A stretch of DNA of 27,802 bases from Roseomonas aeriglobus. Its GTDB lineage: Bacteria; Pseudomonadota; Alphaproteobacteria; Sphingomonadales; Sphingomonadaceae. The stretch spans positions 1 through 27,802 of the forward strand of contig JAFHKN010000006.1 in NCBI GenBank assembly GCA_016937575.1, written 5' to 3'. The notes under the pieces were generated by a model. The model was not told the origin of the DNA, did no database searches, and was given only the letters and a program-made list of their open reading frames with translations. Shown here piece by piece: positions 1-8,886 of the stretch (position 1 is the stretch's first letter; each line of letters opens with the position of its first letter). The position numbers and the translations under genes are program-made.

Positions 1-1
1 A

Positions 2-918
<917 letters not shown>

Positions 919-1247
919 CTCTCATGTTTGACTGCCTCATCTGCAATTTCGGATGAGGATTTTGGGTGAGCTTCAAGTAATAGGCTTCTGGGCCGGATCA
1001 GAGTCAATGACTCTCGATGGGCATCTGCATCTGCGAACGATGCACGTATCAATGGCTGAAGAAAACTTGCACGCTCGGTATTTTTCACTGAACCTGAAAC
1101 TTTGAGCGATTCGGGAATAACCTTTTGACTTTCTTGGCGGATATCTTCTTTGGATTTTGTAAATTGATATTGTATCCAATCCCATCGCTTAAATTTCTGC
1201 CCTCAGCTAAAATTCGGAATGGCACCGGATACTGTCTGCGCCATTTT
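919..1247. other. Intergenic stretch without a recognisable gene
   Basis: About 330 bases of relatively A+T-rich sequence between the 104-aa hypothetical gene and the DUF488 gene. Short frames exist on both strands, but none shows a known motif or a convincing start. No tRNA, repeat or clear terminator was seen. Composition suggests it belongs to the same inserted segment as its neighbours. Confidence 0.4.
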
Positions 1248-1794
1248 CTATCCCGGCCCACGCCGGCGCAACAAAGTCTCAAAATATTTGCTAGAGCGAT
1301 GAGGCTGCGCTTGATCAGAATGAAGCATTCGTCGTTTGCTGCCGCCATTAGCCGCTCCGAGACTGACGCCGAGGTGCCTAGCTTTGATCCCAAGGCGATT
1401 TTCGAGAGCTTCCGCTACGATCTTTCGATGACAATCGTGGTGGTCTCGCTCAAAACACATCAGACATACGCTACTTGACTGTGTCAACTGTTCAATTTTG
1501 TCTAGCGCATCGGCTGCGGCGTCCGTCTTCATGACCTCGCCAAAAATTTCCTGAAACAACTGCCTCTGGCCACTGCGGGCGGCAGCCCGTCCTTCTGCCG
1601 GATCACCTAGCTGGCGAAGATGCATACAAGATGCCTGCTTCCGAGAGGGCTTCGCTTAAGCTAGTCTTGGAAAATCCTGGCCGGCGCGACTGCGCACGAT
1701 CCCGAATGTCGACGAGTACGGTTGTACCTGCCAACCGCAAGGTCGCGATAAAATCTGGAAGCGTGGATCGCTCGTAGCCTATGGTTGCCAGCAT
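1248..1794 (-). CDS. DUF488 family protein, frameshifted
   Basis: A DUF488 protein of unknown biochemical role split over two frames. The N-terminal part reads MLATIGYERSTLPDFIATL, then LVDIRD and SRRPGFSK, all family hallmarks. The C-terminal part has LRQLGDP and the conserved VCLMCFERDHHDCHR with its Cys and His residues. The break is near 1625, where GILYA should continue into HLRQLGDP; two bases appear to be missing, as if a GC dinucleotide was lost. The start ATG at 1792-1794 is preceded by GGAG seven bases upstream, which favours it over the upstream ATG at 1848. The last ~45 residues beyond the conserved core are not recognised. It may be intact in the organism. Confidence 0.75.
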
Positions 1795-1869
1795 GTCGTC
1801 ACTCCAAACTTCGTGACGGGCCCATACAGATATTCGCTTAACCATCAATGATGCGTGGCTAGGCTCGAA

Positions 1870-2133
1870 TCAATAATGATACCGGCACTGCGCCACCTGC
1901 AGCACCTGCTCGACTCCGCTGCCAGCCACCCGGTACACCAACCGATGCTCGTGGCTGATCCGGCGCGACCACCAGCCTGACAGGTTGCCGCCGAGCGGTT
2001 CGGGCTTGCCCGTGCCCTTGAACGGATGCCTGCGGCATTCTTCGATCAACGCATTGATCTTCGCGAACAGCTTCGCGTCAGACTGCATGTCGAGATATTC
2101 GGCCCAGGATCGCGACGAGAACCGGACGTTCAC
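1870..2133 (-). CDS. yoeB: YoeB-type toxin, ribosome-dependent mRNA endonuclease
   Basis: Toxin of a type II toxin-antitoxin pair; YoeB enzymes bind the 70S ribosome and cut mRNA in the A site. The 87-residue length matches the family (E. coli 84). Family motifs are visible: GKPEPLGGNLSGWWSRRIS in the middle and a C-terminal CRYHY. The residues equivalent to the catalytic Glu (E45), Arg (R64) and penultimate His (H86) are all present, so it is predicted active. It starts at GTG 2131-2133, overlapping the antitoxin stop by four bases (GTGA), which indicates translational coupling. Its expression should be controlled by the antitoxin-toxin complex at the upstream operator (2398-2415). Confidence 0.93.
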   Translation of the reverse strand: MNVRFSSRSWAEYLDMQSDAKLFAKINALIEECRRHPFKGTGKPEPLGGNLSGWWSRRISHEHRLVYRVAGSGVEQVLQVAQCRYHY

Positions 2134-2387
2134 GGGCGGATCAGCTCATGCTCCTCGCCGCCGCCCGCCTCAAGCTCGCGGATGCTCTCCAGCAATCGCT
2201 CTGCATTCTTTGGCGAGCGCAGCAGATAAAGCGTCTCTTCAATCGAAGCCCATTCGCTCGCCGAAATCAGCACTGCCCCCTCCTGTCCGCGCTGGCGGGT
2301 GATGGCGAGGGGGGCGCGGTCGGCGACGACCTTGTCGATCATCGACTTCAGATTCTCGCGGGCTTCGGAATAGCTGACGGCGTGCAT
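2130..2387 (-). CDS. yefM: YefM-type antitoxin (Phd/YefM family)
   Basis: Antitoxin partner of the downstream YoeB. It begins MHAVSYSEARENLKSMIDKV, the classic DNA-binding N-terminus of Phd/YefM proteins, and has LISASEWASIEETLYLLRSP, the family's central motif, followed by an acidic, probably unstructured, toxin-binding tail. Length is 85 residues, normal for the family. The start is ATG at 2385-2387. Only four bases separate this codon from a TATAAA-like box on the same strand (2392-2397), and no ribosome binding site is visible, so the message may be leaderless. The frame is open further upstream, but that part is antisense to the VOC gene and is not coding. Confidence 0.93.
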   Translation of the reverse strand: MHAVSYSEARENLKSMIDKVVADRAPLAITRQRGQEGAVLISASEWASIEETLYLLRSPKNAERLLESIRELEAGGGEEHELIRP

Positions 2388-2390
2388 GCA

Positions 2391-2416
2391 CTTTATATGG
2401 ACAATTCCTTGTCCAA
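2391..2416 (-). promoter_or_regulatory. Putative yefM-yoeB operator and promoter
   Basis: A perfect inverted repeat TGGACAA-ttcc-TTGTCCA occupies 2398-2415, ten bases upstream of the yefM start. It abuts a minus-strand TATAAA-like -10 box (2392-2397). Known YefM repressors bind palindromes near their own promoter, so this is the natural autoregulatory site. No good -35 at standard spacing is visible. The palindrome also lies at the start of the divergent VOC gene and could affect it too. Confidence 0.6.
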
Positions 2417-2847
2417 CGTCAATGTGGGCGCCGTGCCCCACCTCGCCCACATCAACCTGGTCGTCCGCGACTATGATGAAGCCCTCGCCTTCTACGTCGG
2501 CAAGCTCGGCTTCAACCTCGTCGAAGACAGCGCACAGCCCGAGCAGGACAAACGCTGGGTCGTCATCCGCCCGCCCGGCGCCGGCCCGCACGCAACCACC
2601 ATCCTGCTTGCCCGTGCCGCGACGCCCGAGCAGGCGCGCGGGTCGGGGATCAGACAGGGGCGGGTCGCCGTCTTCCTTGCCACCGACGATTTCGACCGCG
2701 ACCATGCCCGTTTCACCGCCGCGGGCGTGACGTGGGTCCGGCCGCCGGTCGACCAGCCCTATGGCCGCGTCGCGGTGTTTGCGGACCTCTACGGCAATCT
2801 GTGGGACCTGATCGGCCCCGCGCCGGGCGGGCGCTTCGGCGGGCTGA
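2397..2847 (+). CDS. VOC-fold (glyoxalase/bleomycin resistance-like) protein, probably frameshifted at 3' end
   Basis: A vicinal-oxygen-chelate fold protein; substrate unknown. Sequence shows HLAHINLVVRDYDEALAFYV near the N-terminus, a QPEQDKRWVVIRPPG strand and YGRVAVFADLYGNLWDLI near the C-terminus, the paired beta-alpha-beta-beta-beta modules of the family. His in HLAHI and the Glu/Asp near the C-terminus are typical metal-ligand positions. Start is uncertain: ATG 2397 lies at the yefM operator, and GTG 2424 or 2433 would give a more typical N-terminus. The open frame continues to 2990 across the next gene, which is implausible; a TGA in another frame at 2845-2847 is a reasonable natural end if indels occurred nearby. 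Confidence 0.75.
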
Positions 2848-2892
2848 CGCCGGCGCGGGACAGGCGAGGCCGAGCGCGCTACGACGTCGCCC

Positions 2893-3330
2893 ATGCTCAC
2901 CATCCTGCCCTATACCGACGCCCTCGCGCCCGCGTTCCGCGACATCAACACGGCGTGGATCGCCGACATGTTCACGCTCGAACCGCATGACGAGCATGTG
3001 CTGTCGCACCCGCGCGAGGCGATCATCGACCGGGGCGGGGTCATCCTGTTCGTCGCGCATCCGGATCACGGCGTCATTGGCGCGGGTGCACTGATGCCGA
3101 CCGGCGGGGGTGCGTATGAGCTGACCAAGATGGGCGTGCGCGCCGACGTCCGCGGCTCGGGCGCCGGGGCGGTCCTGCTCGACGCGTTGATCGCGCGGGC
3201 CCGGGCGCTGCCCGATCTCACCATGCTCTATCTGCTCACCAACAGCGCCTGCGCGGCGGCGATCCACCTCTATGAGCGCGCCGGCTTCGTCCATGATGCC
3301 GAGATCCGCGCGCGCTACGGCGCGACCTAA
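2893..3330 (+). CDS. GNAT family N-acetyltransferase
   Basis: A 145-residue acetyl-CoA-dependent acyltransferase of the GNAT superfamily; substrate not predictable. The beginning MLTILPYTDALAPAFRDIN and INTAWIADMF resemble the common bacterial small-molecule/MarR-linked acetyltransferases. The acetyl-CoA-binding loop region is MGVRADVRGSGAGAVLLDAL (Q/RxxGxG/A type), and the C-terminal motif AIHLYERAGFV is diagnostic. The gene appears complete. It follows the VOC gene on the same strand by about 45 bases if that gene ends near 2847, so the two may be cotranscribed. Confidence 0.88.
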   Translation: MLTILPYTDALAPAFRDINTAWIADMFTLEPHDEHVLSHPREAIIDRGGVILFVAHPDHGVIGAGALMPTGGGAYELTKMGVRADVRGSGAGAVLLDALIARARALPDLTMLYLLTNSACAAAIHLYERAGFVHDAEIRARYGAT

Positions 3331-3535
3331 TGCGCGGTGCGACGTCGCGATGCGATTGTCCGAAGGCTGAACCCACGCGAGCCGACGACCCGCCTCATAT
3401 CGCTCTCCGGCGCTGGGTCGGAGGGGTTGCCGGCGCAAGCCCCACCCCCACGAAACCCCAGGGCTCGCAACGGCGCCGGGGCACGGGCGGTTTGCCCCCT
3501 TCAAATGTTGGAATTTGTCTGATCTACGCTGGTCG

Positions 3536-3850
3536 ATGGACCAGACACCGCCCGCGCCCGTAGCGCCACCGCCCGCCCCACCCCGCCCGAACGCGCCCGC
3601 TGGACGCCGGGCGCGGCAGCGGATTTTTCTGACCGCGTTGCTCGACAGCGGCTGCGTGTCGCAGGCCGCGCGGCGGCGGGGATGTCGCGGTCGAGTGCGC
3701 ATCGCCTGCGCGCGCGGCTGGCCGGCACGCCCTTCGTCCGCCACTGGGACGCGGTGCTCACCGAGCATGCGCGGCGGCTGGCGATCCCTTCGCGCGTCCG
3801 CCTGCGCCGCAGCGCCCGACCGCCGGCGGCGCGCCGGGGCCCCGCGGGTG
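3536..3850 (+). CDS. Small helix-turn-helix protein, broken by frameshifts
   Basis: Pieces in two frames resemble an unnamed helix-turn-helix protein common in sphingomonads. One frame gives a proline-rich N-terminus starting at ATG 3536, then QRIFLTALLDSGCVSQAAR (first helices). Another frame from about 3680 gives MSRSSAHRLRARLAGTPF followed by RHWDAVLTEHARRLA. Together they read as one HTH domain interrupted near 3670, with at least one more break before the end. The natural stop cannot be placed. DNA-binding is inferred from the helix pattern only. In view of the error pattern elsewhere it may be intact in the organism. Confidence 0.5.
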
Positions 3851-3934
3851 AGAACGAACGGGCGCGGCACCGGCGCGGCATCGTCGCCCGACCGGCGCCG
3901 GGCTGGCGCAGGGGTGTTCGCGTCGGTCTCGCAC

Positions 3935-3978
3935 CGGTGTCGCGTCAGTGTCGCGCCGGTGTTGCGCCGGTGTCGCCC
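3935..3978. repeat. Four tandem 11-bp imperfect repeats
   Basis: Consecutive units of the form CGGTGTCGCGC at 3935, 3946, 3957 and 3968, each with one or two changes. They lie downstream of the broken helix-turn-helix gene, possibly within its natural C-terminal coding part. An 11-base unit would shift frame, but because single bases are often missing in this sequence a 12-base unit is possible. Confidence 0.6.
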
Positions 3979-4061
3979 GGGCGTCCCGCCGGCGGCGCAT
4001 CGTCCGAGAAAACGCGCATTGGCGGCAACTTCGTCAACTTCGGCTGCGGCCGGGGTGCGCG

Positions 4062-4306
4062 TCAGTGCGGATGCCCGATCCGATACGGCCCGCTGCGCAA
4101 CCGCGACGCGGCCCCCTTCCAGCGCAGCGCGACGCGGCCGCCCTCGACCAGCGCATCGACGGCGGCGTGGACCGCGGGCATCTCGGCCCGCCAATCCGCC
4201 GCCTGCCCTTCGCCGTCGCCAGCACGCGGGCGGCTTCGCTGGGGCAGATCGTCGCGTCGTCGGCGCGGGCGGCGAGCAGGGTCAGCACGGCCTCGGTCGG
4301 GGTCAT
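4062..4306 (-). CDS. DUF3253 domain protein, frameshifted
   Basis: Small protein of the DUF3253 family, a winged-helix-like fold of unknown function. The N-terminus reads MTPTEAVLTLLAARADDATI followed by CPSEAARVLA. After a frame break near 4200 the second part reads ADWRAEMPAVHAAVDALVEG and then VALRWKG, ending SGPYRIGHPH at a TGA (4062-4064). Reconstructed length is about 81 residues, usual for the family. Start ATG at 4304-4306 has only a weak GGGCGG ahead. It lies just downstream of the MarR-like gene and ends the minus-strand cluster. The break is probably one missing base. Confidence 0.7.
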
Positions 4307-4325
4307 GCCGCCCGTTCTGCGCCCG

Positions 4326-4789
4326 CTACCGTGCGTCGAGCAAGACCGATGCGCGGTCCAGCCAGGCGTCGAGCAGCACGATCGCCTTGTCGCTGGCGCG
4401 CACGAACGACCGGCGGCCGTCCTGCGGGTCGCGCCGCCGCTCGATCAGCCCGCGCTGCTCCAGCTCGCGCATGCGTCGGAGCGCCGTCGAGGTCGCGGCA
4501 TTGGCGCCGATGCACACGCTCGACACCGCCAGGATGCGCCCCTCGCGCTCGGCCTGGTACAGGTCGAGCATATGTCCCAGGCGGGTTCGCCGAAGAGATC
4601 GCGGTCGTCGCCGAACATCTGGTCGCGGGCGCGGCGCAGGCGATAGAGCTTGCCGGCCAGGTCCGGGTGGCGGGCACAGCTGGATCGCAACAGGCGTTGC
4701 CGAGCGCTCGCCAGCATCTCCTCGATCTCGCCGATCGTGCCGAGGGCTTCCTGCGCACTCGACACATTGGGGTGGCGCCCCGCGTTCAT
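4326..4789 (-). CDS. MarR-like winged-helix regulator, frameshifted
   Basis: Transcriptional regulator with a helical N-terminal region and a C-terminal winged helix. The first frame runs from ATG 4787-4789 (GGGAG seven bases upstream) through a leucine/arginine-rich helix to DDRDLFGEPAWD. The second frame continues MLDLYQAEREGR, then SSVCIGANAATSTALRRMRE (recognition helix region) and LEQRGLIERRRDPQDGRRSF, the wing. One missing base near 4573 explains the break. This architecture is frequent in sphingomonads next to LuxR-type genes. Targets are unknown. Confidence 0.75.
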
Positions 4790-4790
4790 G

Positions 4791-5242
4791 TCAGCTCCCG
4801 GCGACAGCGCCCGGTTCCACGGCGGATCCTCGCCATACCGCCGCACCCGTGCGCGGTGCCGCCAGGCCCCCACCGCCAGAATGATCGGATTGGGATAGCT
4901 CCAGGCGGCAAGCGCCACCGAATAGGACCAGGGCCGCAGCGTCGGCGACAACATCAGGAGGTGCGTGACGACCGTGTTGACCAGGACAGCGGCCATCCAC
5001 ATCGGCCAGTATCGCTGCGCATAGACCGACAGGATCAGGACGCAGGCCAGCATCGCGGCATCGACCGCCAGGATGCCGGTCTCGATCACCTTGAACCGCT
5101 GCGCCCCGGCGGTCGGGACCAGCTGCGAGGCGACGACCGCGCCGAGCAGCACGGCCACCCCGATCCTTTCCGGCACCCCGCCCCGTATCGCCGCGTAGAG
5201 GGAACACGAGACGAGCAGGGCCAGATAGAAGAGGACGTTCAT
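4791..5242 (-). CDS. Small integral membrane protein
   Basis: Unknown function. Starting at ATG 5240-5242, the product MNVLFYLALLVSCSLYAAI has a hydrophobic first helix, followed by segments such as GVAVLLGAVVASQLV, GILAVDAAMLACVLILSV and MWMAAVLVNTVVTHLLML, giving about four or five membrane spans. The frame stays open straight into the following MarR-like gene, which would make a fusion. A TGA in the neighbouring frame (4791-4793), two bases before that gene's start, and its good ribosome binding site suggest two separate genes with an indel near 4800-4815. The end is therefore inferred. Confidence 0.55.
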
Positions 5243-5287
5243 CGTGCACGATCGAGCCTTTGTCTGCAGCGACTGTCAATGCGGTCA

Positions 5288-5632
5288 TCAGGCGACCGCG
5301 GCGAGCGTCGGCAGGGCGCCGTGGGTTTCCTTGCCGTCGGGCGTCTCGAAGATGTCGCCCTGGCCCAGCACGTCGTGACGGATCGCCGCGGCTTTCAGTT
5401 CGCCATGCGCGCTCTTGATGTCCTTCATCGCAGCGAAGACCTTGCTGGTCGCATCGCCGATATAGTCGACCGCGCGCTGCGCCTCGAGCGGAAGGAAGGT
5501 GCCGTCGGCGCGCGCGGTCAGCACGGCGGTGCCCATGGCGAGGACCTTGAGCGCGGCCTGGTTGGCGGCGAGCTCGGCCGGCTGGAGCGACCGGGCGATG
5601 CGGACGGCCGCAATCGTCTTGGGAGAAGGCAT
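5288..5632 (-). CDS. Hypothetical small helical protein
   Basis: Unknown protein of 114 residues. The start ATG at 5630-5632 is chosen because AAGGAGATC lies directly upstream at ideal spacing; the frame is open 17 codons further but lacks a better signal. The sequence (MPSPKTIAAVRIARSLQPAE, then QAALKVLAMGTAVLTARADG) is predicted mostly alpha-helical, without signal peptide or membrane span, and ends in a small hydrophobic tail LPTLAAVA. Similar small helical proteins often sit beside LuxR/MarR-type regulators in sphingomonads, but that is recall rather than evidence of function. Confidence 0.65.
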   Translation of the reverse strand: MPSPKTIAAVRIARSLQPAELAANQAALKVLAMGTAVLTARADGTFLPLEAQRAVDYIGDATSKVFAAMKDIKSAHGELKAAAIRHDVLGQGDIFETPDGKETHGALPTLAAVA

Positions 5633-5695
5633 GACGGATCTCCTTCGCGGCCACCCCTTGGCGACCGCGTCGATGGTTTGCACTGTTCGGAAAGG

Positions 5696-6259
5696 TCAGA
5701 AGACCAGGTCGTGAAGAGCCCGGAGCCCGTTCAGGAAATTCGCCGCCGCCAGGAGCATCGCCAGCGACAACGCCGCGATCCAGCCCAGACGGGCGGCAGG
5801 TTCCAGATCATTATACTGCCTCCCTTGCCGGAGGAACGGGAGCCGCAGCCTGGGGCGGCGGTCGTGTCCGGCTGGGGTCATTATGGCTGCAATCGGGGCC
5901 GGTTCGGCAAGCCCGGCCGGCTGGGTATCCAATGGCTGGGTATCCCCGGCAGCCGGCGCCTCCGCCGCCTCCTCGGGCAGGGTCGCCGGTTCCAGTGCAA
6001 GCGCGCGCGTCTCGACCGACCCGGCGCCCCCTTCCTGCGCCGCGATCGCATCCCACCGGCGCGCCGCATCGCGCCGGGTGGCGACCCCAAGGGTGCGGAT
6101 CGCCCGCTTGAGATGCAGGTCGACGGTGTGGTGGGAAATGCCGAGCTCGGCAGCGATCTCCTTCGACGACAGCCCCTGGCCGACCAGGCGCAGGCAATCG
6201 ATTTGCCGGTCGGTCAGTCGCAGGGGATCGTCAGCGGACATCGTCCGCACTTTGCGCAC
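5696..6259 (-). CDS. LuxR-type HTH regulator with C-terminal membrane segment
   Basis: Putative transcriptional regulator of about 181-187 residues. The N-terminal GerE/LuxR helix-turn-helix reads LTDRQIDCLRLVGQGLSSKE, then IAAELGISHHTVDLHLKRAI (about residues 14-60). A proline/alanine/glutamate-rich linker with a repeated DTQP motif follows, encoded by a direct repeat at 5921-5947. The C-terminus carries one hydrophobic span, LGWIAALSLAMLLAAANFL, suggesting membrane anchoring. There is no receiver domain. Start is ambiguous: GTG 6259 or ATG 6241, neither with a strong ribosome binding site. It is the first gene of the minus-strand cluster. Confidence 0.8.
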   Translation of the reverse strand: MRKVRTMSADDPLRLTDRQIDCLRLVGQGLSSKEIAAELGISHHTVDLHLKRAIRTLGVATRRDAARRWDAIAAQEGGAGSVETRALALEPATLPEEAAEAPAAGDTQPLDTQPAGLAEPAPIAAIMTPAGHDRRPRLRLPFLRQGRQYNDLEPAARLGWIAALSLAMLLAAANFLNGLRALHDLVF

Positions 6260-6895
6260 AAGCCGGCGCCGATCTCAACCGAAGTGACGTCGACCGCCAC
6301 ATCGAATGCAAAATTTTTCGGACTCTCGGAACTGCAATCCGGTTCGAACCAGGACAGGTCGAAGCGACAGCTTCGCGTTCAAGCCGTCGATGGCGCCGTC
6401 TTTAGTCCGGCCCGCCCATATCGCCAATCGGAACTTCCGCCAGCAGGCGGTGTCGGTGTTCGACGCAGGCGTGGGATCGGGCGCGACAAAAAGATCGACG
6501 CGCCCGGCCTAAGGGACGGATCGTCGTTACGGTCGGGGACGGTGTCCTTCCCGACTTTGAGAACAAGGCATACACGCCGAACAGTACCCAAAGCACCATT
6601 TTAATCAGGAATTTAGCTCTAATATTTCAGAGTGATCGGCTTCATCGCATGCTACTAATGACATTTGCATAAGAGCAAAATTGGATACAAATTTAATTTG
6701 CATTACGTCAAAATAATCAATAGAGAATCGGCGTAATATTTTCAGCAGACAATTTCAAATAATTGACGCCCGACGATCAGGCTAAAAAAGGTAAAACATA
6801 AGGAAGTTATACTCCTATCTTCAAGCGCCGCACCGGCAATCGTAAGGCTCGTGGCTGCTGCATAGCCCACTAAACGCGTAAGAGATTGCCCCAAC
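6260..6895. other. Long intergenic region upstream of the exporter operon
   Basis: About 640 bases between the divergent LuxR-type gene and the exporter operon. The half near 6600-6830 is strikingly A+T-rich compared with the surroundings. It contains isolated promoter-like boxes (TTGACG at 6763-6768, TTATAC at 6807-6812), but not at the spacing of one promoter, so none is called. Open frames on either strand have no recognisable motif. The promoter of the downstream operon should lie here. Confidence 0.5.
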
Positions 6896-7645
6896 TTGCA
6901 ACCATATTTGGACAACCGAGCGCAGCACAACCGGCGACATGCGTTGATACGGCTGAAACTATCCCTCGTAGCAACTGCCTTTACGCTTTCCGCAGGGGGA
7001 GCAACGGCCGCATCGTCGTCTGCCCGAATCCGCCAGTGCAATGCTTCGGAGTCGGTGGCAAAATGGGCCATCCCCAAAGCCTTCATCGGAGCGACGGTAA
7101 TTTATCGCTTCTCGGACGGATCATCGAGCAAATTTGCCACACAGCTGAAGAACGCCTCCGCCACTACCGTATCAAGGTCGGAGTATTTCATCCGACCGGG
7201 CAGCGCTATGCTCGGTCAAAAGGGCGACTATTCGCGATCTTTATTCGGCATACTGTCATTGCAGGATGGGGTACCCGGGGACTTTATCTATCGCCGATGG
7301 CGGTACGGTGCGGCGGCGGATGGTATATGGCACGCCCCCGTCGGGCAGATCACGTCCATACCTTTTGATGAATACTCGAACATCAACGGATCGCCGCGGA
7401 CCATCAATGGCCAGATGCGGGTGAAGCTCCTGGGTTGCGCTGACATAAGGACTGGCCAGCTTACCGAAGCTGCGAAGGTGTTCCGGGTGGTCCGTCCCGT
7501 CAGGGTCCGGGATGTCAGATCAGTACCGGCGGTGGAAAGCATCACGATACAGGATCTGCGATATTACATCTCGATCCGTCATGGTCTCATGCTGCGTCAA
7601 GATGGAGTGGGTGGCGCCACGATTATCGATCAGATCCTACGGTGA
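6896..7645 (+). CDS. Secreted protein of unknown function, first gene of exporter operon
   Basis: No family recognised. An N-terminal signal peptide is visible (LIRLKLSLVATAFTLSAGGA, cleavage near ATA-A), so the product is exported from the cytoplasm. The open frame begins at TTG 6896, but a TTG at 6944 would place the basic residues directly ahead of the hydrophobic core and is the more natural start. The mature part is about 210 residues with two Cys (near RQCNAS and LLGCAD) that could form a disulfide, and no obvious catalytic motif. It ends GTGA at 7642-7645, overlapping the adaptor gene start, which implies cotranslation with the exporter and a role as substrate, sensor or accessory protein. 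Confidence 0.75.
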   Translation: MQPYLDNRAQHNRRHALIRLKLSLVATAFTLSAGGATAASSSARIRQCNASESVAKWAIPKAFIGATVIYRFSDGSSSKFATQLKNASATTVSRSEYFIRPGSAMLGQKGDYSRSLFGILSLQDGVPGDFIYRRWRYGAAADGIWHAPVGQITSIPFDEYSNINGSPRTINGQMRVKLLGCADIRTGQLTEAAKVFRVVRPVRVRDVRSVPAVESITIQDLRYYISIRHGLMLRQDGVGGATIIDQILR

Positions 7646-8886
7646 ACGGACAAAGACGAGGCGTGATGTTTGGAAATCCCGTCCGGCCGTTGCTTCCGCT
7701 GATCCTTCTTACCTTGCTGTCCTGTTCGGACCGTGAAGATCAGCAGCGCTATGAAACGATCGACGTTCAGCGCGGCGACTTACGAGACATCGTCCAGGCC
7801 GTCGGCGATGTCCGCCAGCCCATCGAGATGATGGTGCCGGTTCTTGCCGACGCGCAGGTCGTGTCCGTTTCCGCCCGACTGGGTGATCACGTCGTAAAGG
7901 GACAGCCGCTTGCGCGCCTTTCGCTGCGTGAACCATCCGACGCTGCGAACGACGCTTCGATTGATCTCGAACAGGCGCGCATTGCGCTTGAGATCGCCCA
8001 CAATCGGCAGGCGAAGGCTGCGGCGACCTTTGCCGGCGTCAAGCAGCTTCATGAAAAAGGGTTCGTTCCGAATGCGCGATTGGCTGCGGAAGCAAAGGAT
8101 CTCGAGTCCGAGCAACTCAATGTTCGCAGTGCGGAGCGCAAGCTGGCGGCGTTGACGTCGAGAACATCCCGCCTGCGGACCCGGGTCGCTGAGCAGGAAA
8201 TCCTTCGATCACCCTGTTCCTGCACGGTGGAGGATGTTTCGATCGTACCGGGTCAGATCGTCGGTCCCTCGCTCGCCGATGCGTTCTACCTGGCGGGCGG
8301 CGGCGACGCGCTTCAGGTCAAGGTAAAGGTCCCCGAACAGGATCTTGCGCGGGCACAGCAGGCGGAAAACATACGGTTCAGCGTCGATACGGCTCCAAAC
8401 GAGACTTTTCCTGCGACCATCGCCTACATCAGCAACCGCCCGATCAAAGAGGGTCGGTTCATTTACTATACGATCTCGCTGTCGTTTACGCGTTCGAACC
8501 CGACCATTCGCCCCGGTATGACAGCCAATGTCGAGTTCGTGAATGCCGATGCACGCAACGTACTGAAGGTGCCGGTGAAGGCACTGTATTTCCGCCCCCC
8601 TGACTATATTCCGCTGATGACGCCCTCGATGACGAAGGCGCTGCAGAGTGCGAAAGATGCCGAGGAACGGCGACTGGCGATCGCTATGGGGGAAGGATAT
8701 GAATTCGGCTTTCTGTTTTCGAAGGGGCTGCGGCGAATCTTCGTGCTGGAGGGCGGAAAGCCCGTTCGACGGCTGATCCGGGTAGGTGAACAGGGAGAGG
8801 ATGTCTTTGCCGCGATCAGCGGCCTGCGGCCCGGCGAGACGGTCGTGCTGGGCGAGGCACGCCGGGTCCCTCCGAAAGAAACATGA
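7642..8886 (+). CDS. MacA/HlyD-like periplasmic adaptor, lipoprotein
   Basis: Membrane fusion protein of a MacAB-type ABC system. The N-terminus has a signal peptide with lipobox LLSC, so it is probably lipid-anchored to the inner membrane. After it come a barrel-sandwich half (QVVSVSARLGDHVVKGQPLA), a long alpha-hairpin (about residues 100-175), the second sandwich half with an unusual CSC (LRSPCSCTVEDVSIVPGQIV), a beta-barrel domain (RPIKEGRFIYYTISLSF) and a C-terminal membrane-proximal domain ending LRPGETVVLGEARRV. GTG 7642 overlaps the upstream stop; ATG 7666 is an alternative start. Length 414 is normal. Its stop overlaps the ATPase start as ATGA. Confidence 0.9.
   Translation: MNGQRRGVMFGNPVRPLLPLILLTLLSCSDREDQQRYETIDVQRGDLRDIVQAVGDVRQPIEMMVPVLADAQVVSVSARLGDHVVKGQPLARLSLREPSDAANDASIDLEQARIALEIAHNRQAKAAATFAGVKQLHEKGFVPNARLAAEAKDLESEQLNVRSAERKLAALTSRTSRLRTRVAEQEILRSPCSCTVEDVSIVPGQIVGPSLADAFYLAGGGDALQVKVKVPEQDLARAQQAENIRFSVDTAPNETFPATIAYISNRPIKEGRFIYYTISLSFTRSNPTIRPGMTANVEFVNADARNVLKVPVKALYFRPPDYIPLMTPSMTKALQSAKDAEERRLAIAMGEGYEFGFLFSKGLRRIFVLEGGKPVRRLIRVGEQGEDVFAAISGLRPGETVVLGEARRVPPKET

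Noticed and set aside
2713..4194. A minus-strand open frame of about 490 codons
   Set aside because: It is antisense to the GNAT gene and the helix-turn-helix fragment, is Arg-rich and has no recognisable domain.
3515..6604. A plus-strand open frame of over 1000 codons
   Set aside because: It is Arg/Pro/Ala-rich with no motif and lies antisense to five recognisable minus-strand genes; long shadow frames are expected in G+C-rich DNA.
6742..7086. A minus-strand frame with a hydrophobic stretch
   Set aside because: It overlaps the start and signal peptide of the secreted-protein gene on the other strand and has no ribosome binding site; the hydrophobicity comes from A+T-rich DNA.
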